Assembly: GCA_002368155.1 (NCBI GenBank)
Contig: AP018180.1
Location: 868,001-932,000 of the forward strand
Source of the DNA: Nostoc carneum NIES-2107
GTDB taxonomy: Bacteria > Cyanobacteriota > Cyanobacteriia > Cyanobacteriales > Nostocaceae
Direction of reading: 5' to 3'
Length of the DNA: 64,000 nt
Shown here in pieces: positions 26,794 to 35,920 of the stretch. The notes under the pieces were generated by a model. That model saw only the letters and a list, made by a program, of their open reading frames with translations, was not told the DNA's origin and did no database searches. The translations under genes and the position numbers were made by a program. Position 1 is the first letter of the stretch. Each line of letters begins with the position of its first letter.

Positions 26794-28704
26794 ATGCTTC
26801 AAGAAAAAAGCACCGATGCAGTCCGCATCAATGCCAGAAAAACCGACGTATTCGATATTTTCAAGTTCAAGCATTACATGGGCCCCAACCCCTATTTAGA
26901 AGTAGGGGCGCTAGTATTCAACTTTGTGCTAACCGAGTATAGAAAACCTCTACCCATTGAGGACTTAGTTTCAATTATTAGCGATCGCTATCCCGCTTTA
27001 GCCAATCAAGAATATGAATCCTATGCCCATCTGTTTGCCAAAACTCTATCGGAAGTGGGCAAGCTGGAGATGGGTTTGCACCTCACCAGGTGGAATGTCC
27101 AACCAAATTCCAATTCTGTGTATATCGCTATCCAATCTCTACATGAACGCACAACTAGAGGGGTAGTCTACTTTGTTTGGGATTGGTTTGAGGCTATCAA
27201 CCGAGATGCAGATTTCTTGTTTGAGGATGAGTTAGCACGCTTACAAAATAGATTTAGACAATCTGTCTACGGTGGCCCTACAGTCTACGCCTTATTGCGA
27301 ACAGCTTACGAAAAAGCTATTCCCACTTTTTATCTCTGGGAAGAAGGACTGACGCAGTACGGCTATGGTAAAAAACATATTCGCGGTATTGCGACGACTT
27401 TTGACTGCGATAGCCATATAGATTCTGACTTTACTACTCGCAAAGATGACTGTAAGGCTTTCTTAAAAACCTTGGGTTTCCCTGTACCGGAAGGCGATAT
27501 TGTCAATACTGAAAAGGATGCTTTAGCAGTAGCCAGAGAAATTGGCTATCCAGTAGCTGTGAAGCCTGTAGTCGGACACAAAGGAATTGGTGTGACAGCG
27601 GAAGTCCAAGACTCGGAAGAACTAGAATCTGCCTATAGTAGGGCGTTGGCGGCGATTCCTGAAGAACAATCTACAAGGATCATTGTAGAAAAAAGCATAT
27701 CTGGCGCAGATTTTCGCTTGCTATGTGTCAATGGCAAATTTGTCGCCGCTACGGAACGCCGTCCCGCTTCAGTTGTTGGTGATGGTGATTCCACTATTGA
27801 TGAGTTAATTCGCGAAGAAAACCGCAAACCTGCACGCTGGGATACACCAACTTCTCCTATGAGTAAAATCCAGCGTGATGAAGCAATGGAATTGTACTTA
27901 AGAGAACAGCATTTGACATTAGATAGTGTGCTGGAAAAAGACCGCACTGTTTATCTTCGCAAAGTAGCTAATCTCTCGGCTGGCGGTATGAGTATTAATG
28001 CCACACATACCGTTCACCATGACAACATTATTTTGGCACAGGATATTGCCCAACACTTCCGGTTAACTTGTCTTGGTATTGATGTGATTACCAAAAGTCT
28101 CTCGGAATCTTGGAAGGATGGTAACTTTGCCATCTTAGAAATCAACGCCGCACCTGGTATTTTGATGCATTTAAACCCAGCAGTTGGTGATAGTGTGGAT
28201 GTACCTTCTCATATTTTAGGAACATTTTTTGAGTCAGGTGCAGAGGCAAGAATCCCAATTATTACCTTTAATAAAATCTCAGTTCAAGAGTTGCAAGAAA
28301 CGATAGACCATATTCTTTTACAACACCCTGATTGGACAGTAGGTGCTGTTTGTCGTGATGGGCTTTTTGTGAATCGGTCGAGAAAGATTTTAAGCAAAAA
28401 TTACAACAGCAATCTTCAAAGTTTGTTACGCAATCCCAAACTCGATTTACTCATTGCTGAGTATGAAGCTGAGATTTTAGAAGAGGATGGGATGTTCTAC
28501 CAAGGTAGTAACATGGTTGTTCTCGATAATCCCAACGAGACTGAAATGATGTTAGCGCGAGATGTCTTAGAAGGCTCGACTGTAGTAATTAAGAAAGGAG
28601 ACAATATTTCAATTAGCCGTAAAGGGTTAATTGAAGATTACAGCTTAGGCGAGGATGAACCATTTACAAGGGTTTATTTAAAAGAAGTCGGCACAATTTT
28701 GTAA
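26794..28704 (+). CDS. cphA2: cyanophycin synthetase-like ligase CphA2 (dipeptide-polymerising short form)
   Basis: 636 aa, about 240 residues shorter than CphA1. It keeps the N-terminal domain (1-160) and an ATP-grasp domain (about 215-480: YPVAVKPVVGHKGIGV, RLLCVNGKFVAATERRP, EINAAPG). After about residue 490 the remaining C-terminal region (to residue 636) lacks the muramyl-ligase ATP-binding P-loop that full CphA needs to add arginine. This truncation is the mark of CphA2, shown in nitrogen-fixing cyanobacteria to join beta-Asp-Arg dipeptides into cyanophycin. Facing cphB, it suggests a recycling pair: CphB releases dipeptide, CphA2 re-polymerises it. A long hairpin terminator follows. 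Confidence 0.9.
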   Translation: MLQEKSTDAVRINARKTDVFDIFKFKHYMGPNPYLEVGALVFNFVLTEYRKPLPIEDLVSIISDRYPALANQEYESYAHLFAKTLSEVGKLEMGLHLTRWNVQPNSNSVYIAIQSLHERTTRGVVYFVWDWFEAINRDADFLFEDELARLQNRFRQSVYGGPTVYALLRTAYEKAIPTFYLWEEGLTQYGYGKKHIRGIATTFDCDSHIDSDFTTRKDDCKAFLKTLGFPVPEGDIVNTEKDALAVAREIGYPVAVKPVVGHKGIGVTAEVQDSEELESAYSRALAAIPEEQSTRIIVEKSISGADFRLLCVNGKFVAATERRPASVVGDGDSTIDELIREENRKPARWDTPTSPMSKIQRDEAMELYLREQHLTLDSVLEKDRTVYLRKVANLSAGGMSINATHTVHHDNIILAQDIAQHFRLTCLGIDVITKSLSESWKDGNFAILEINAAPGILMHLNPAVGDSVDVPSHILGTFFESGAEARIPIITFNKISVQELQETIDHILLQHPDWTVGAVCRDGLFVNRSRKILSKNYNSNLQSLLRNPKLDLLIAEYEAEILEEDGMFYQGSNMVVLDNPNETEMMLARDVLEGSTVVIKKGDNISISRKGLIEDYSLGEDEPFTRVYLKEVGTIL

Positions 28705-28753
28705 GTTTCATCAATGTAGTGGCGTGACCAGGCTAAAATGTTGCAATATTTTT

Positions 28754-28819
28754 TCTTGTGGGGTGGACATCTTGTCCGCCCCGGACGGGTGAGACACCCA
28801 TCCCACAAGAGTTTTTTTT
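28754..28819 (+). terminator. terminator-like hairpin after cphA2
   Basis: The outer arms TCTTGTGGG and CCCACAAGA enclose a nested GGACA-TCT-TGTCC hairpin, and an eight-T run follows the second outer arm. It lies 50 nt after the stop codon. Confidence 0.75.
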
Positions 28820-28857
28820 ATGCACTATTTAGTCTTGTCAGTCCACTAGATTAATCA

Positions 28858-29901
28858 CTATTTCAGCTTGTCGTAGGCTGCTAAAATAATTCTTTCTGTT
28901 TCCTCCCAGCCGATACATTTGTCTGTTACAGAAACACCATATTTTAATTCTGATTTCTGGCAATTGACTGGTTGACTACCTTCAAATAAATTAGATTCCA
29001 GCATCATACCGACAATTGAAGTATTGCCATCAACTACTTGTTGAATTACATCTTCTAAAACCGCAGATTGTAATCTGTAATCTTTATTAGTATTACCATG
29101 ACTACAATCAATCACAATTCTAGGTGGTAATTTTGACTCTTTCAATTTTTCTTCTACGATTTTGACGCTAGCTGCATCAAAATTAGGTTGATTTCCACCT
29201 CGTAAAATCACGTGCCCGTATGCGTTTCCTCTGGTTTGAAATACACTCACCTGTCCATCTTGATTAATGCCGAGGAAATTGTGAGGCATTCTTGCAGATT
29301 GTAAGGCATTTAGAGCTACTTGGATATTACCATCTGTACCATTTTTAAAACCTACAGGCATGGAAAGTCCACTTGCCATTTCACGGTGAGTTTGTGATTC
29401 TGTTGTGCGTGCGCCAATGGCAGACCAAGCTATTAGTTCACTAATATATTGAGGGATGATTGGGTCAAGTGCTTCTGTAGCTGCTGGTAAACCTAATTCG
29501 GCAATTTGTAACAGTAATTCTCGCGCAATTAATAAACCATTTTCTACATGAAAAGAATCATCCATTTCGGGATCGTTGATTAATCCTTTCCAGCCTACTG
29601 TGGTTCTGGGTTTCTCAAAGTAAACCCGCATCACTAATAATATTTTATCCTTGACTTTCTCTGCCAAGTTTTTCAATTTTTGCGAATATTCTAGTGCTGC
29701 TTTGGGGTCATGAATCGAACAAGGCCCCACAACTATAAATTTTCTTCTGTCTTGAAAATCTAGAATTTGTTCTAGTTCTTCGCGATATTTCAAAACAGTT
29801 TCTTCGGCTGATTTAGTTAATGGTAATTTTGATTTTACTTCGTTAGGAGTTAGTAAGACGTGAGAGTTCTCAATGTTGGCGTTGAATAATATATGGTGCA
29901 T
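28858..29901 (-). CDS. 3-deoxy-7-phosphoheptulonate synthase (DAHP synthase, type I)
   Basis: 347 aa from the ATG at 29901 (MHHILFNANIENSH). A more upstream in-frame ATG at 29955 would add 18 residues that look untranslated. It condenses PEP and erythrose-4-phosphate, the entry to the shikimate pathway. Landmarks: VGPCSIHDPKAALEYS, RVYFEKPRTTVGWKGLINDP, GARTTESQTHREMASGLSMPVGFKNGT, CSHGNTNKDY and VGMMLESNLFEG. This is the AroF/G/H class of E. coli. The N-terminal extension needed for aromatic feedback is present, but the effector cannot be told from sequence. Convergent with cphA2. Confidence 0.93.
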   Translation of the reverse strand: MHHILFNANIENSHVLLTPNEVKSKLPLTKSAEETVLKYREELEQILDFQDRRKFIVVGPCSIHDPKAALEYSQKLKNLAEKVKDKILLVMRVYFEKPRTTVGWKGLINDPEMDDSFHVENGLLIARELLLQIAELGLPAATEALDPIIPQYISELIAWSAIGARTTESQTHREMASGLSMPVGFKNGTDGNIQVALNALQSARMPHNFLGINQDGQVSVFQTRGNAYGHVILRGGNQPNFDAASVKIVEEKLKESKLPPRIVIDCSHGNTNKDYRLQSAVLEDVIQQVVDGNTSIVGMMLESNLFEGSQPVNCQKSELKYGVSVTDKCIGWEETERIILAAYDKLK

Positions 29902-30090
29902 GGAGCGGAAATTGTGATTTATGCTACTAAATTGAGACTTAAAAATTATACACATTTATAGTCAAAAAATACACCAAAATATCATAGAACGCTCAAATTA
30001 CCAAGGCTTATAGCTGACTAATTTTTGACTCAAGTGTATTTTATTAGACCTAATAAATCATACTCATAACTCAGGTAATCAAGCTAAAGA

Positions 30091-30118
30091 AAAAGGGGGG
30101 CAATATTTCCCCCCTTTT
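30091..30118 (-). terminator. terminator of the second GH13 gene
   Basis: On the minus strand AAAAGGGGGG, an 8-nt loop and CCCCCCTTTT followed by TCTTT form a 10-bp stem with a T-run, 40 nt after the stop codon of the GH13 gene. Confidence 0.8.
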
Positions 30119-30158
30119 ATTAGGATTTGGAGCGTTTTCTCAGTACCAGTGTAATCAA

Positions 30159-31814
30159 TTACTGCCAAACAAAGACTTTAGCTTCATAGGGGCCGATATC
30201 GGTGATGATACCATCGTCGCCAGCTTCCACATCATAATTAGCTGTCCACTCGTGCCATGTACCACCATTGGGGAAATTAGGAACATGATAACCAGAGAGG
30301 AAGTTCTCGGAGAAATTTGCCACAACTACTACACGAGAACCTTCGTCATTCCAACGGCTATAAGCTAGTACTTTGGCTTCGGGATTTTCGTGAATAAAAT
30401 CGATATTTTCTGTGTAGAGTGCATGGCTATTTTTCCGCAGATTAACTAGGCCCTTATAGTAATCAAACAAACTAGAATTTAGTTCATTACCTAATAATGT
30501 CCAGTCGATTTTAGCTGATTCCGGTTGTTTGGGTTTATACTCTCCGAACTCCTCACCCATCCAAATTAAAGGCACACCAACAGCGGTAAATAGGATAGCA
30601 ACTCCTAATTTAACTCTTCTAAATGCTTCTTCATCAAAAATATTGCGATCGCCTAAGTCCACCATCAAGTGGTTATGGTCGTGGTTAGTTAGATAATTTA
30701 CCACATTGGTAGCACCCATAAAACCTTGACGCTTACAATCAATCACGTCTTTGAGGTTTTCTAAATCAAAGGTGTCGCCATAAATATGTGCAGTCACAGT
30801 ATGATAAAAACTATCATGCCAGCAACCATCCATAGGGCCATCAACGTTGGTAATGCTGGTAGTTTCGGGAATATGTTCGGCAATATTATAGAAAGGTTTG
30901 GAACCAGCCGCGTTTTTCGCTTCCTGTACAATCCAATGCATGAAATCGTAGTTAGCAATTTGGCGCGCTGCATCATAGCGAATACCATCTATATGATATT
31001 CTTCAATCCAATATCTTACTGTATCACCAGTAAATTTGCGTGCAGGATAAGTTTCTAAATTTTCATCATAATGTTCATAGTTAAACTCAGGCCCCCAACT
31101 ATTATCAGGGTCACGTGGCGCATGGTGATACCAATAATCGTGGTCAATTTGTGTTAATGGGCTAGAAGCTTCTGAATGGTTATAGATACCATCCATAATC
31201 ACGCGAATACCTCTAGCATGGCATTCATCAATTAATTTTTTTAGTCCTTCTGTAGCACCATAACTAGATTCTGGTGCAAAGAAATGACGAGGGTTATAGC
31301 CCCAACTATAATCACCAGGATATTCTTTAACTGGCATCAACTCAATGGCGTTAATTCCTAATTCACACAGATAATCTAATTTTTCAACAACATGTTTATA
31401 CTTTCCGCGTGCATAGGGATCATCTTCTCCACCGGAAAAGTCACCAACATGTAATTCATATATGACTAATTCATGGTCAGCAGGCAAATGTTTATCATCA
31501 TGTTGCCAAACGTAGGTATCAACAATTCTTTCACCATCTTTAATTTTGACGATACCGTTATCTTGACCACTTAATTCATCAATATCAGTTGCATAAGGGT
31601 CTGTAACATCAACCCATTGTTCTGGTTCTAGAAACCATGAATTTGATTGGACACGGAATTTATATTGATAAACGCCATCTTCTAATTCAACAGAAGTGCG
31701 GAAATAACCATCGTCACCTTTTTCCATTGGAATATCTTCCCAATTAGAAAAAGAACCGATTAATGCTGCTCCTTTGTTGTAAGGTGCAAACAGATTAAAT
31801 TCAATTTTCGCCAT
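30159..31814 (-). CDS. GH13 alpha-amylase/branching-enzyme-like protein (copy 2)
   Basis: 551 aa, close paralogue of the gene at 22844-24514, same domain order: CBM48/E-set N-terminus (LIGSFSNWEDIPMEK), GH13 barrel, beta-sheet C-terminus. All catalytic regions are canonical here: DGIYNH, nucleophile D281 in DGIRYDAAR, acid/base E313 in IAEHIPE, and NHD in LTNHDHNHL. It acts on alpha-1,4-glucans such as glycogen or maltodextrins; whether as amylase, branching or transfer enzyme is open. Both copies lie on the minus strand, 5.6 kb apart, with cyanophycin and DAHP-synthase genes between them, suggesting an old tandem duplication that was later split, or co-selected storage functions. Confidence 0.87.
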   Translation of the reverse strand: MAKIEFNLFAPYNKGAALIGSFSNWEDIPMEKGDDGYFRTSVELEDGVYQYKFRVQSNSWFLEPEQWVDVTDPYATDIDELSGQDNGIVKIKDGERIVDTYVWQHDDKHLPADHELVIYELHVGDFSGGEDDPYARGKYKHVVEKLDYLCELGINAIELMPVKEYPGDYSWGYNPRHFFAPESSYGATEGLKKLIDECHARGIRVIMDGIYNHSEASSPLTQIDHDYWYHHAPRDPDNSWGPEFNYEHYDENLETYPARKFTGDTVRYWIEEYHIDGIRYDAARQIANYDFMHWIVQEAKNAAGSKPFYNIAEHIPETTSITNVDGPMDGCWHDSFYHTVTAHIYGDTFDLENLKDVIDCKRQGFMGATNVVNYLTNHDHNHLMVDLGDRNIFDEEAFRRVKLGVAILFTAVGVPLIWMGEEFGEYKPKQPESAKIDWTLLGNELNSSLFDYYKGLVNLRKNSHALYTENIDFIHENPEAKVLAYSRWNDEGSRVVVVANFSENFLSGYHVPNFPNGGTWHEWTANYDVEAGDDGIITDIGPYEAKVFVWQ

Positions 31815-32020
31815 ATAATTGCATCAGGAGTAGAAAATGTTGGTAAATATATTTTCTGCTCTCCACTTATATTTAGCCAATCGCCCAGGGGAAATAATTA
31901 ACTCATGATTTCCTCTACCTGTGGGAATAAATTTAATATTTATTGCATATTAAATTGAATATTAGGTTTAAATTTATTATTTGAATATTGAGGAAATAAT
32001 TATATTTTTTGGCAGAGTTA

Positions 32021-32069
32021 GTCAAGAGTCACGGAGACGCGATTATTCACGGTCTCCGTGACTCTTGAC
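32021..32069. repeat. 18-bp perfect inverted repeat with CTTGACC tandem units
   Basis: The arms GTCAAGAGTCACGGAGAC (32021-32038) and the exact reverse complement (32052-32069) flank GCGATTATTCACG. Tandem CTTGACC heptamers follow to about 32085. It lies just past the 3' end of the DUF1823 gene and may terminate it, though the T-run is poor. Confidence 0.7.
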
Positions 32070-32095
32070 CCTTGACCCTTGACCCGTGACTCTTT

Positions 32096-32479
32096 TTAAA
32101 CTGACTCTAAATTGCTGCTAACAGGATTCATATAACTATATAACCAATTCGCAGCAGTAGCTCTACGAGTTTGCCGAGGGCCAAATTCACCAATTTTGTA
32201 ACCTTTAAAACCCAACTTTTCCTTGAGAATTTGTTTGTTTTCTTTCGGTATAGAACGAGTCAATTTGACAGTGGCGGGGCGACTTTCAATAAAATCTGGT
32301 GGTTGTGGGTACTCATCCCGCCATTCTGCTGCAACTTCGCTATTGTCCCATTCTCCAGTTGATGAGTTGTAGCGATAACCTAAGCAATGCCATACCAATT
32401 GGTTGACTGTTGCATCATCAATGGTTTCGTTGAGAACTGCCCAAATAGTATCTGTGTTGAGTGGTGGCAAATTAGACAT
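32096..32479 (-). CDS. DUF1823-family protein
   Basis: 127 aa from the ATG at 32479 (MSNLPPLNTDTIWAVLN). A longer frame to 32566 adds residues typical of untranslated leader. Conserved-looking blocks: LVWHCLGYRYNSSTGEWDNSEVAAEWRDEYP and LTRSIPKENKQILKEKLGFKGYKIGEFGPRQTRRATAANWLYSYM. This family is found in cyanobacteria and plants, and I know of no established function. No signal peptide or membrane segment, so probably soluble in the cytoplasm. Confidence 0.75.
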   Translation of the reverse strand: MSNLPPLNTDTIWAVLNETIDDATVNQLVWHCLGYRYNSSTGEWDNSEVAAEWRDEYPQPPDFIESRPATVKLTRSIPKENKQILKEKLGFKGYKIGEFGPRQTRRATAANWLYSYMNPVSSNLESV

Positions 32480-32689
32480 AAGCGAGTTGAACTTCCAAGT
32501 TGACGCGTTGAATAATTGGTAATTGTGGCGAATCAAGAATGCGATCGCACTCCTAGTGCAAAGCACTCTATCACTATATAATCCAATAAACTGCCAAATC
32601 TAGTGATGATTTGATGCCTGTCTACATTTTCGGATAAAGTCATCAGCCAAAATTCGGTAGATTAGAAATTGTCAACCATTGACCAGTCA

Positions 32690-32986
32690 ATGCAAAATTC
32701 TACTCCACTGTCAAAACTCATCCGTGCTCATGTTTTCATTTCTGGTCGCGTCCAAGGCGTTGGCTATCGCTACGCTACCGTAGATACAGCAAGCCAGTTG
32801 GGATTAACTGGCTGGGTGCGAAATCTTCCCGATAGTCGAGTGGAAGCAGTTTTTGAAGGGGTGCGAGAAGTGGTAGAAGAGATGGTGCGCTGGTGTCATA
32901 ACGGCCCTCCAGCAGCTATTGTCAAAAATGTTGCAGTTGACTACGAAGAACCGGAAGGTTTGCGAGGATTTGACGTGAGGCGTTGA
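32690..32986 (+). CDS. acyP: acylphosphatase
   Basis: 98 aa from the ATG at 32690. It hydrolyses carboxyl-phosphate bonds of acyl phosphates. The two family signatures are complete: VFISGRVQGVGYRYATVDTA, with the phosphate-binding loop and catalytic Arg, and GLTGWVRNLPDSRVEAVFEG, with the catalytic Asn. The C-terminus ends GLRGFDVRR, as in other bacterial members. Divergent from the DUF1823 gene. Confidence 0.93.
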   Translation: MQNSTPLSKLIRAHVFISGRVQGVGYRYATVDTASQLGLTGWVRNLPDSRVEAVFEGVREVVEEMVRWCHNGPPAAIVKNVAVDYEEPEGLRGFDVRR

Positions 32987-33292
32987 AGCGAAATCTTTGA
33001 TTCTTGCTGATTTATCATGCAATTTGAGGTCTAAGTTTTACTATGCTTATTAATAAAGCTTTTAAACAATAAAATATGCATTTAAGAGTTTATCTGTAGA
33101 TAATGTTTACGTAAATAATTTACCTTGCGAACACTGAGAAAAGAGTCAAGTAACCTGCTAGATTTTTTCACTAGGTAAACTTTAGTTTAGACTATGCTTT
33201 TACAGCGGCACTCATAAAAATTGTAGCTATATTTGTAATATACCTAGCCGCTAACAAAGGTGATAACTATAAAGGATAAATACTCATCACTA

Positions 33293-33445
33293 AGAGGCTA
33301 TCTATAAAGTAAATATTAGGTAGGATGTGTTACGGCTGTGCAAGGATTATCGGAAAATAAAAAATTGAGAATTAGCCATAACGCATCATCCATGCGGCGG
33401 TGCGTTACGCTATCGCTAACACACTCTACTTTATAAATCATCTCT
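33293..33445. repeat. 153-bp MITE-like element, family AGAGG-TATTTATAAAGTAAA (copy 2)
   Basis: The left end AGAGGCTATCTATAAAGTAAA and the right end TACTTTATAAATCATCTCT are inverted repeats similar to those of 24647-24899. The shared interior block is TGTGTTACGGCT; the rest is shorter and contains GCGTTACGCTATCGCTAAC. It occupies part of the 500-bp gap before the secreted-protein gene. Confidence 0.8.
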
Positions 33446-33486
33446 AATTAGCAGTTAATTTTAATAGCTAAGTTTTTTATTCAGTT

Positions 33487-34146
33487 ATGTTAATGTCCTC
33501 CAAGGATAACAATCAAAGAATTTGGAGTTTGACTAGACTGGCAATAGTAGGATTCAGTCTAGTATCTTTAAATTTAGCTACAACAAGTATAATTTATGCT
33601 CAGTCAGCAGTAGCACAGACAAGACATGAGCTAGCTAAAGCTGCTGCGGAATTACCAGTTGTTAAATCAGCCGCTTTGGGTACAAATATGGATGTACCTT
33701 GGTCAAAGCCCGTCAAAATTGAAGACCCTTTTGAAGGAAATTATGTCGGAATTTTTGACCGCAATTATTTCTGGAGTAATTTTGTAAATAATAATGCTAG
33801 GGTTGTAGTAATTAGCCTTTGGAGTCGCAATTCTATACGTGTGCTTTTAGGTTATAGCACTCGCAATTGTGCCTATCGCTCATACTATCATGCGCTGCTA
33901 GCAGCACCAGAGTGTTTGATTTCTAACAACACATTAAAGATTAGTAACCTCTATATCAAAATAGGCGAACAGGTATTTCGATTAGCAGGCAACAACGGTA
34001 CATTTAAAGTCACTGATGAGTTAGCAACTGCTCTTAAAAAGTCACCAGTTCAAAATGTAACTATTAGGCTTTTATCAGAAAGTGGAGAATCTGTTGATAG
34101 CCAAATAGGTAAACGAACTGTAGAAGCTTGGAAAGCTGTTTACTAA
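33487..34146 (+). CDS. secreted protein of unknown function
   Basis: 219 aa. The N-terminus has a basic region and a hydrophobic stretch (about 15-38) ending in YAQSAVAQ, a plausible signal peptidase I site. The mature part has a Trp/Tyr/Asn-rich segment (NYVGIFDRNYFWSNFVNNNARVVVISLWSRN), two cysteines (NCAYRSYYHALLAAPECLI) that may form a disulfide, and a C-terminal beta-rich part ending KRTVEAWKAVY. I do not recognise a family. The start could be any of three nearby ATGs (33487, 33493) without changing the prediction. It is not in an obvious operon. Confidence 0.7.
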   Translation: MLMSSKDNNQRIWSLTRLAIVGFSLVSLNLATTSIIYAQSAVAQTRHELAKAAAELPVVKSAALGTNMDVPWSKPVKIEDPFEGNYVGIFDRNYFWSNFVNNNARVVVISLWSRNSIRVLLGYSTRNCAYRSYYHALLAAPECLISNNTLKISNLYIKIGEQVFRLAGNNGTFKVTDELATALKKSPVQNVTIRLLSESGESVDSQIGKRTVEAWKAVY

Positions 34147-34288
34147 AAATTACAATCTCAATAATTTAAATTGAGAAAGTTAAGGGTAGATTTGGGAAGA
34201 TAGAAATTATTACCCTAATTTTTAAGGTAAAATTCTATAGATCGTACTCCGATTTATTATTGACCTTAGCGCATTTAAGATACTGTCC

Positions 34289-35572
34289 ATGCAGCTACTT
34301 CAAACAACCGACAAAGATTTTTCTACCCAATTTAAAGCACTTGTAAACGATCGCCGGGAAGCAACTGTTGATGTTAGCGGGACAGTAAGAGAGATTCTGG
34401 CTGATGTAAAAGGGCGTGGTGATGCGGCAGTCCATGACTATACTAGCCGCTTTGACCATTATCATCCCGAGTCTTTGCGTCTAAGTGAGACATTTATTAC
34501 CGAACTTGCAGCCAAATGTCCAAAAGATGTGACAGCAGCCTTAGAATTGGCAGCAGAGAGAATAGCCGCATTTCACGAAAAACAACTGCCTCAAGATATC
34601 GGCTATACCGATACAGTTGGTGTCAGGCTGGGATTAAATTGGGTAGCACTGTCAAAGGTGGGAATTTATGTACCTGGCGGACGTGCTAGTTATCCTAGTT
34701 CGGTATTAATGAATGCCCTACCAGCAAAAATTGCTGGTGTGGATCGCATTGTAATGACAGTGCCAATGCCGCGCGGTGAGATTAATCCCGCAGTACTCGC
34801 AGCCGCTAAAATTGCTGGTGTCACAGAAATATATGGTATTGGTGGAGCACAAGCGATCGCATCTCTAGCATACGGTACAGAAACGATTGCCCCTGTTGAT
34901 AAAATTGTTGGGCCTGGTAATGCCTATGTTGCCGAAGCCAAACGCCAAGTATTCGGCACAGTGGGAATTGACAGTATTGCTGGCCCTTCTGAAATTCTGG
35001 TAGTTGCGGATGCTCAAAATAATCCCGAATGGATTGCTTGGGATTTGCTATCGCAAGCAGAACACGATCCTAGCGCCCAATCTATTTTAATTAGCGATTC
35101 AGCAGAATTCGCGCAAAATGCGATCGCATCAGTTGAACAAGTCTTAAACAAATTGGCTACCAAAGCAGTAGCTACCGCCAGTTGGGAAAAACATGGGGCT
35201 GTAATTATTGTCAACGATTTAGCAGAAAGTATTCCCCTGATCAACCAGCTAGCACCAGAACACATAGAATTGTGTATCGATAATCCTCAATTACTAGCTA
35301 GCGAAATCAAATGTGCTGGTAGCCTATTTTTAGGACGCTATACACCAGAAGCCATTGGCGATTATTTAGGCGGCCCCAACCATGTACTCCCAACCTCTCG
35401 TTCCGCCCGTTTTGCCTCCGGCTTAAGCGTTTACGACTTCTTAAAACGCATCACCTACTTAGAATGCAATCAACAAGCATTACAGCAAATCGGCCCAGCC
35501 GCAGTCACCCTAGCACAAGCAGAAGGCTTACCAGCGCACGGTGGTAGTGTAGCCATACGGTTGCAAGAATAG
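34289..35572 (+). CDS. hisD: histidinol dehydrogenase
   Basis: 427 aa; catalyses the last two steps of histidine synthesis, L-histidinol to histidine with NAD and zinc. Signatures: VGIYVPGGRASYPSSVLMN, IGGAQAIASLAYGTETI, the VGPGNAYVAEAKRQVFG motif, GPSEILVVAD, the SQAEHDP zinc region and APEHIEL. The C-terminal GGPNHVLPTSRSARFASGLSV completes the active site. Length is typical. No other his genes are nearby, the usual dispersed arrangement of cyanobacteria. Confidence 0.96.
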   Translation: MQLLQTTDKDFSTQFKALVNDRREATVDVSGTVREILADVKGRGDAAVHDYTSRFDHYHPESLRLSETFITELAAKCPKDVTAALELAAERIAAFHEKQLPQDIGYTDTVGVRLGLNWVALSKVGIYVPGGRASYPSSVLMNALPAKIAGVDRIVMTVPMPRGEINPAVLAAAKIAGVTEIYGIGGAQAIASLAYGTETIAPVDKIVGPGNAYVAEAKRQVFGTVGIDSIAGPSEILVVADAQNNPEWIAWDLLSQAEHDPSAQSILISDSAEFAQNAIASVEQVLNKLATKAVATASWEKHGAVIIVNDLAESIPLINQLAPEHIELCIDNPQLLASEIKCAGSLFLGRYTPEAIGDYLGGPNHVLPTSRSARFASGLSVYDFLKRITYLECNQQALQQIGPAAVTLAQAEGLPAHGGSVAIRLQE

Positions 35573-35641
35573 GGATTGGGGATTGGGTACTGGGGATTAG
35601 GGATGAGGTAGAAAATACCAAATGACAACAGACAAACCCCA

Positions 35642-35802
35642 ATTACCAATTACTCATTACCAATTACCAATTACCCATTACTCATTACCAATTACCAATT
35701 ACCCATTACTCATTACTCATTACTCATTACTCATTACTCATTACTCATTACCCATTACCAATTACTCATTACTCATTACCCATTACCCATTACCCATTAC
35801 CA
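35642..35802. repeat. STRR: 23 tandem heptamers ATTACYM
   Basis: 161 bp made of exactly 23 units of 7 bp, each ATTACTC, ATTACCA or ATTACCC. Short tandemly repeated repetitive (STRR) sequences of this kind are a feature of filamentous heterocystous cyanobacteria. Because 7 is not a multiple of 3 it stays open in frame and mimics a protein of ITHYSLP-like repeats; this is not a gene. It lies between convergent hisD and the aldolase terminator. Confidence 0.95.
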
Positions 35803-35810
35803 AACCCCAA

Positions 35811-35844
35811 ACAAAAAAACCAGGTAACTACACGCTACCCGGTT
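35811..35844 (-). terminator. terminator of the class II aldolase gene
   Basis: On the minus strand AACCGGGTA, a 9-nt loop and TACCTGGTT form a 9-bp stem with one G.T pair, followed by TTTTTG. It lies 77 nt past the aldolase stop codon. Confidence 0.75.
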
Positions 35845-35920
35845 CATGTCTCTTAAAATCACAATTTCCAGACTGATAGGAGCAAAGCCCTGCTATGCTC
35901 CTAATGATTTTTCAACCAAA

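Noticed and set aside
33487-34146. Secreted 219-aa protein as a member of the 38-44 kb cluster
   Set aside because: Different sequence type, other strand and far away; no shared motif with the helical proteins.
35642-35802. CRISPR-like repeat array
   Set aside because: Units are 7 bp and contiguous, without spacers, and no cas genes are nearby.
35622-35876. 84-codon plus-strand reading frame of ITHYSLP-like repeats
   Set aside because: It is the translation of the ATTACYM heptamer array; no real protein is indicated.
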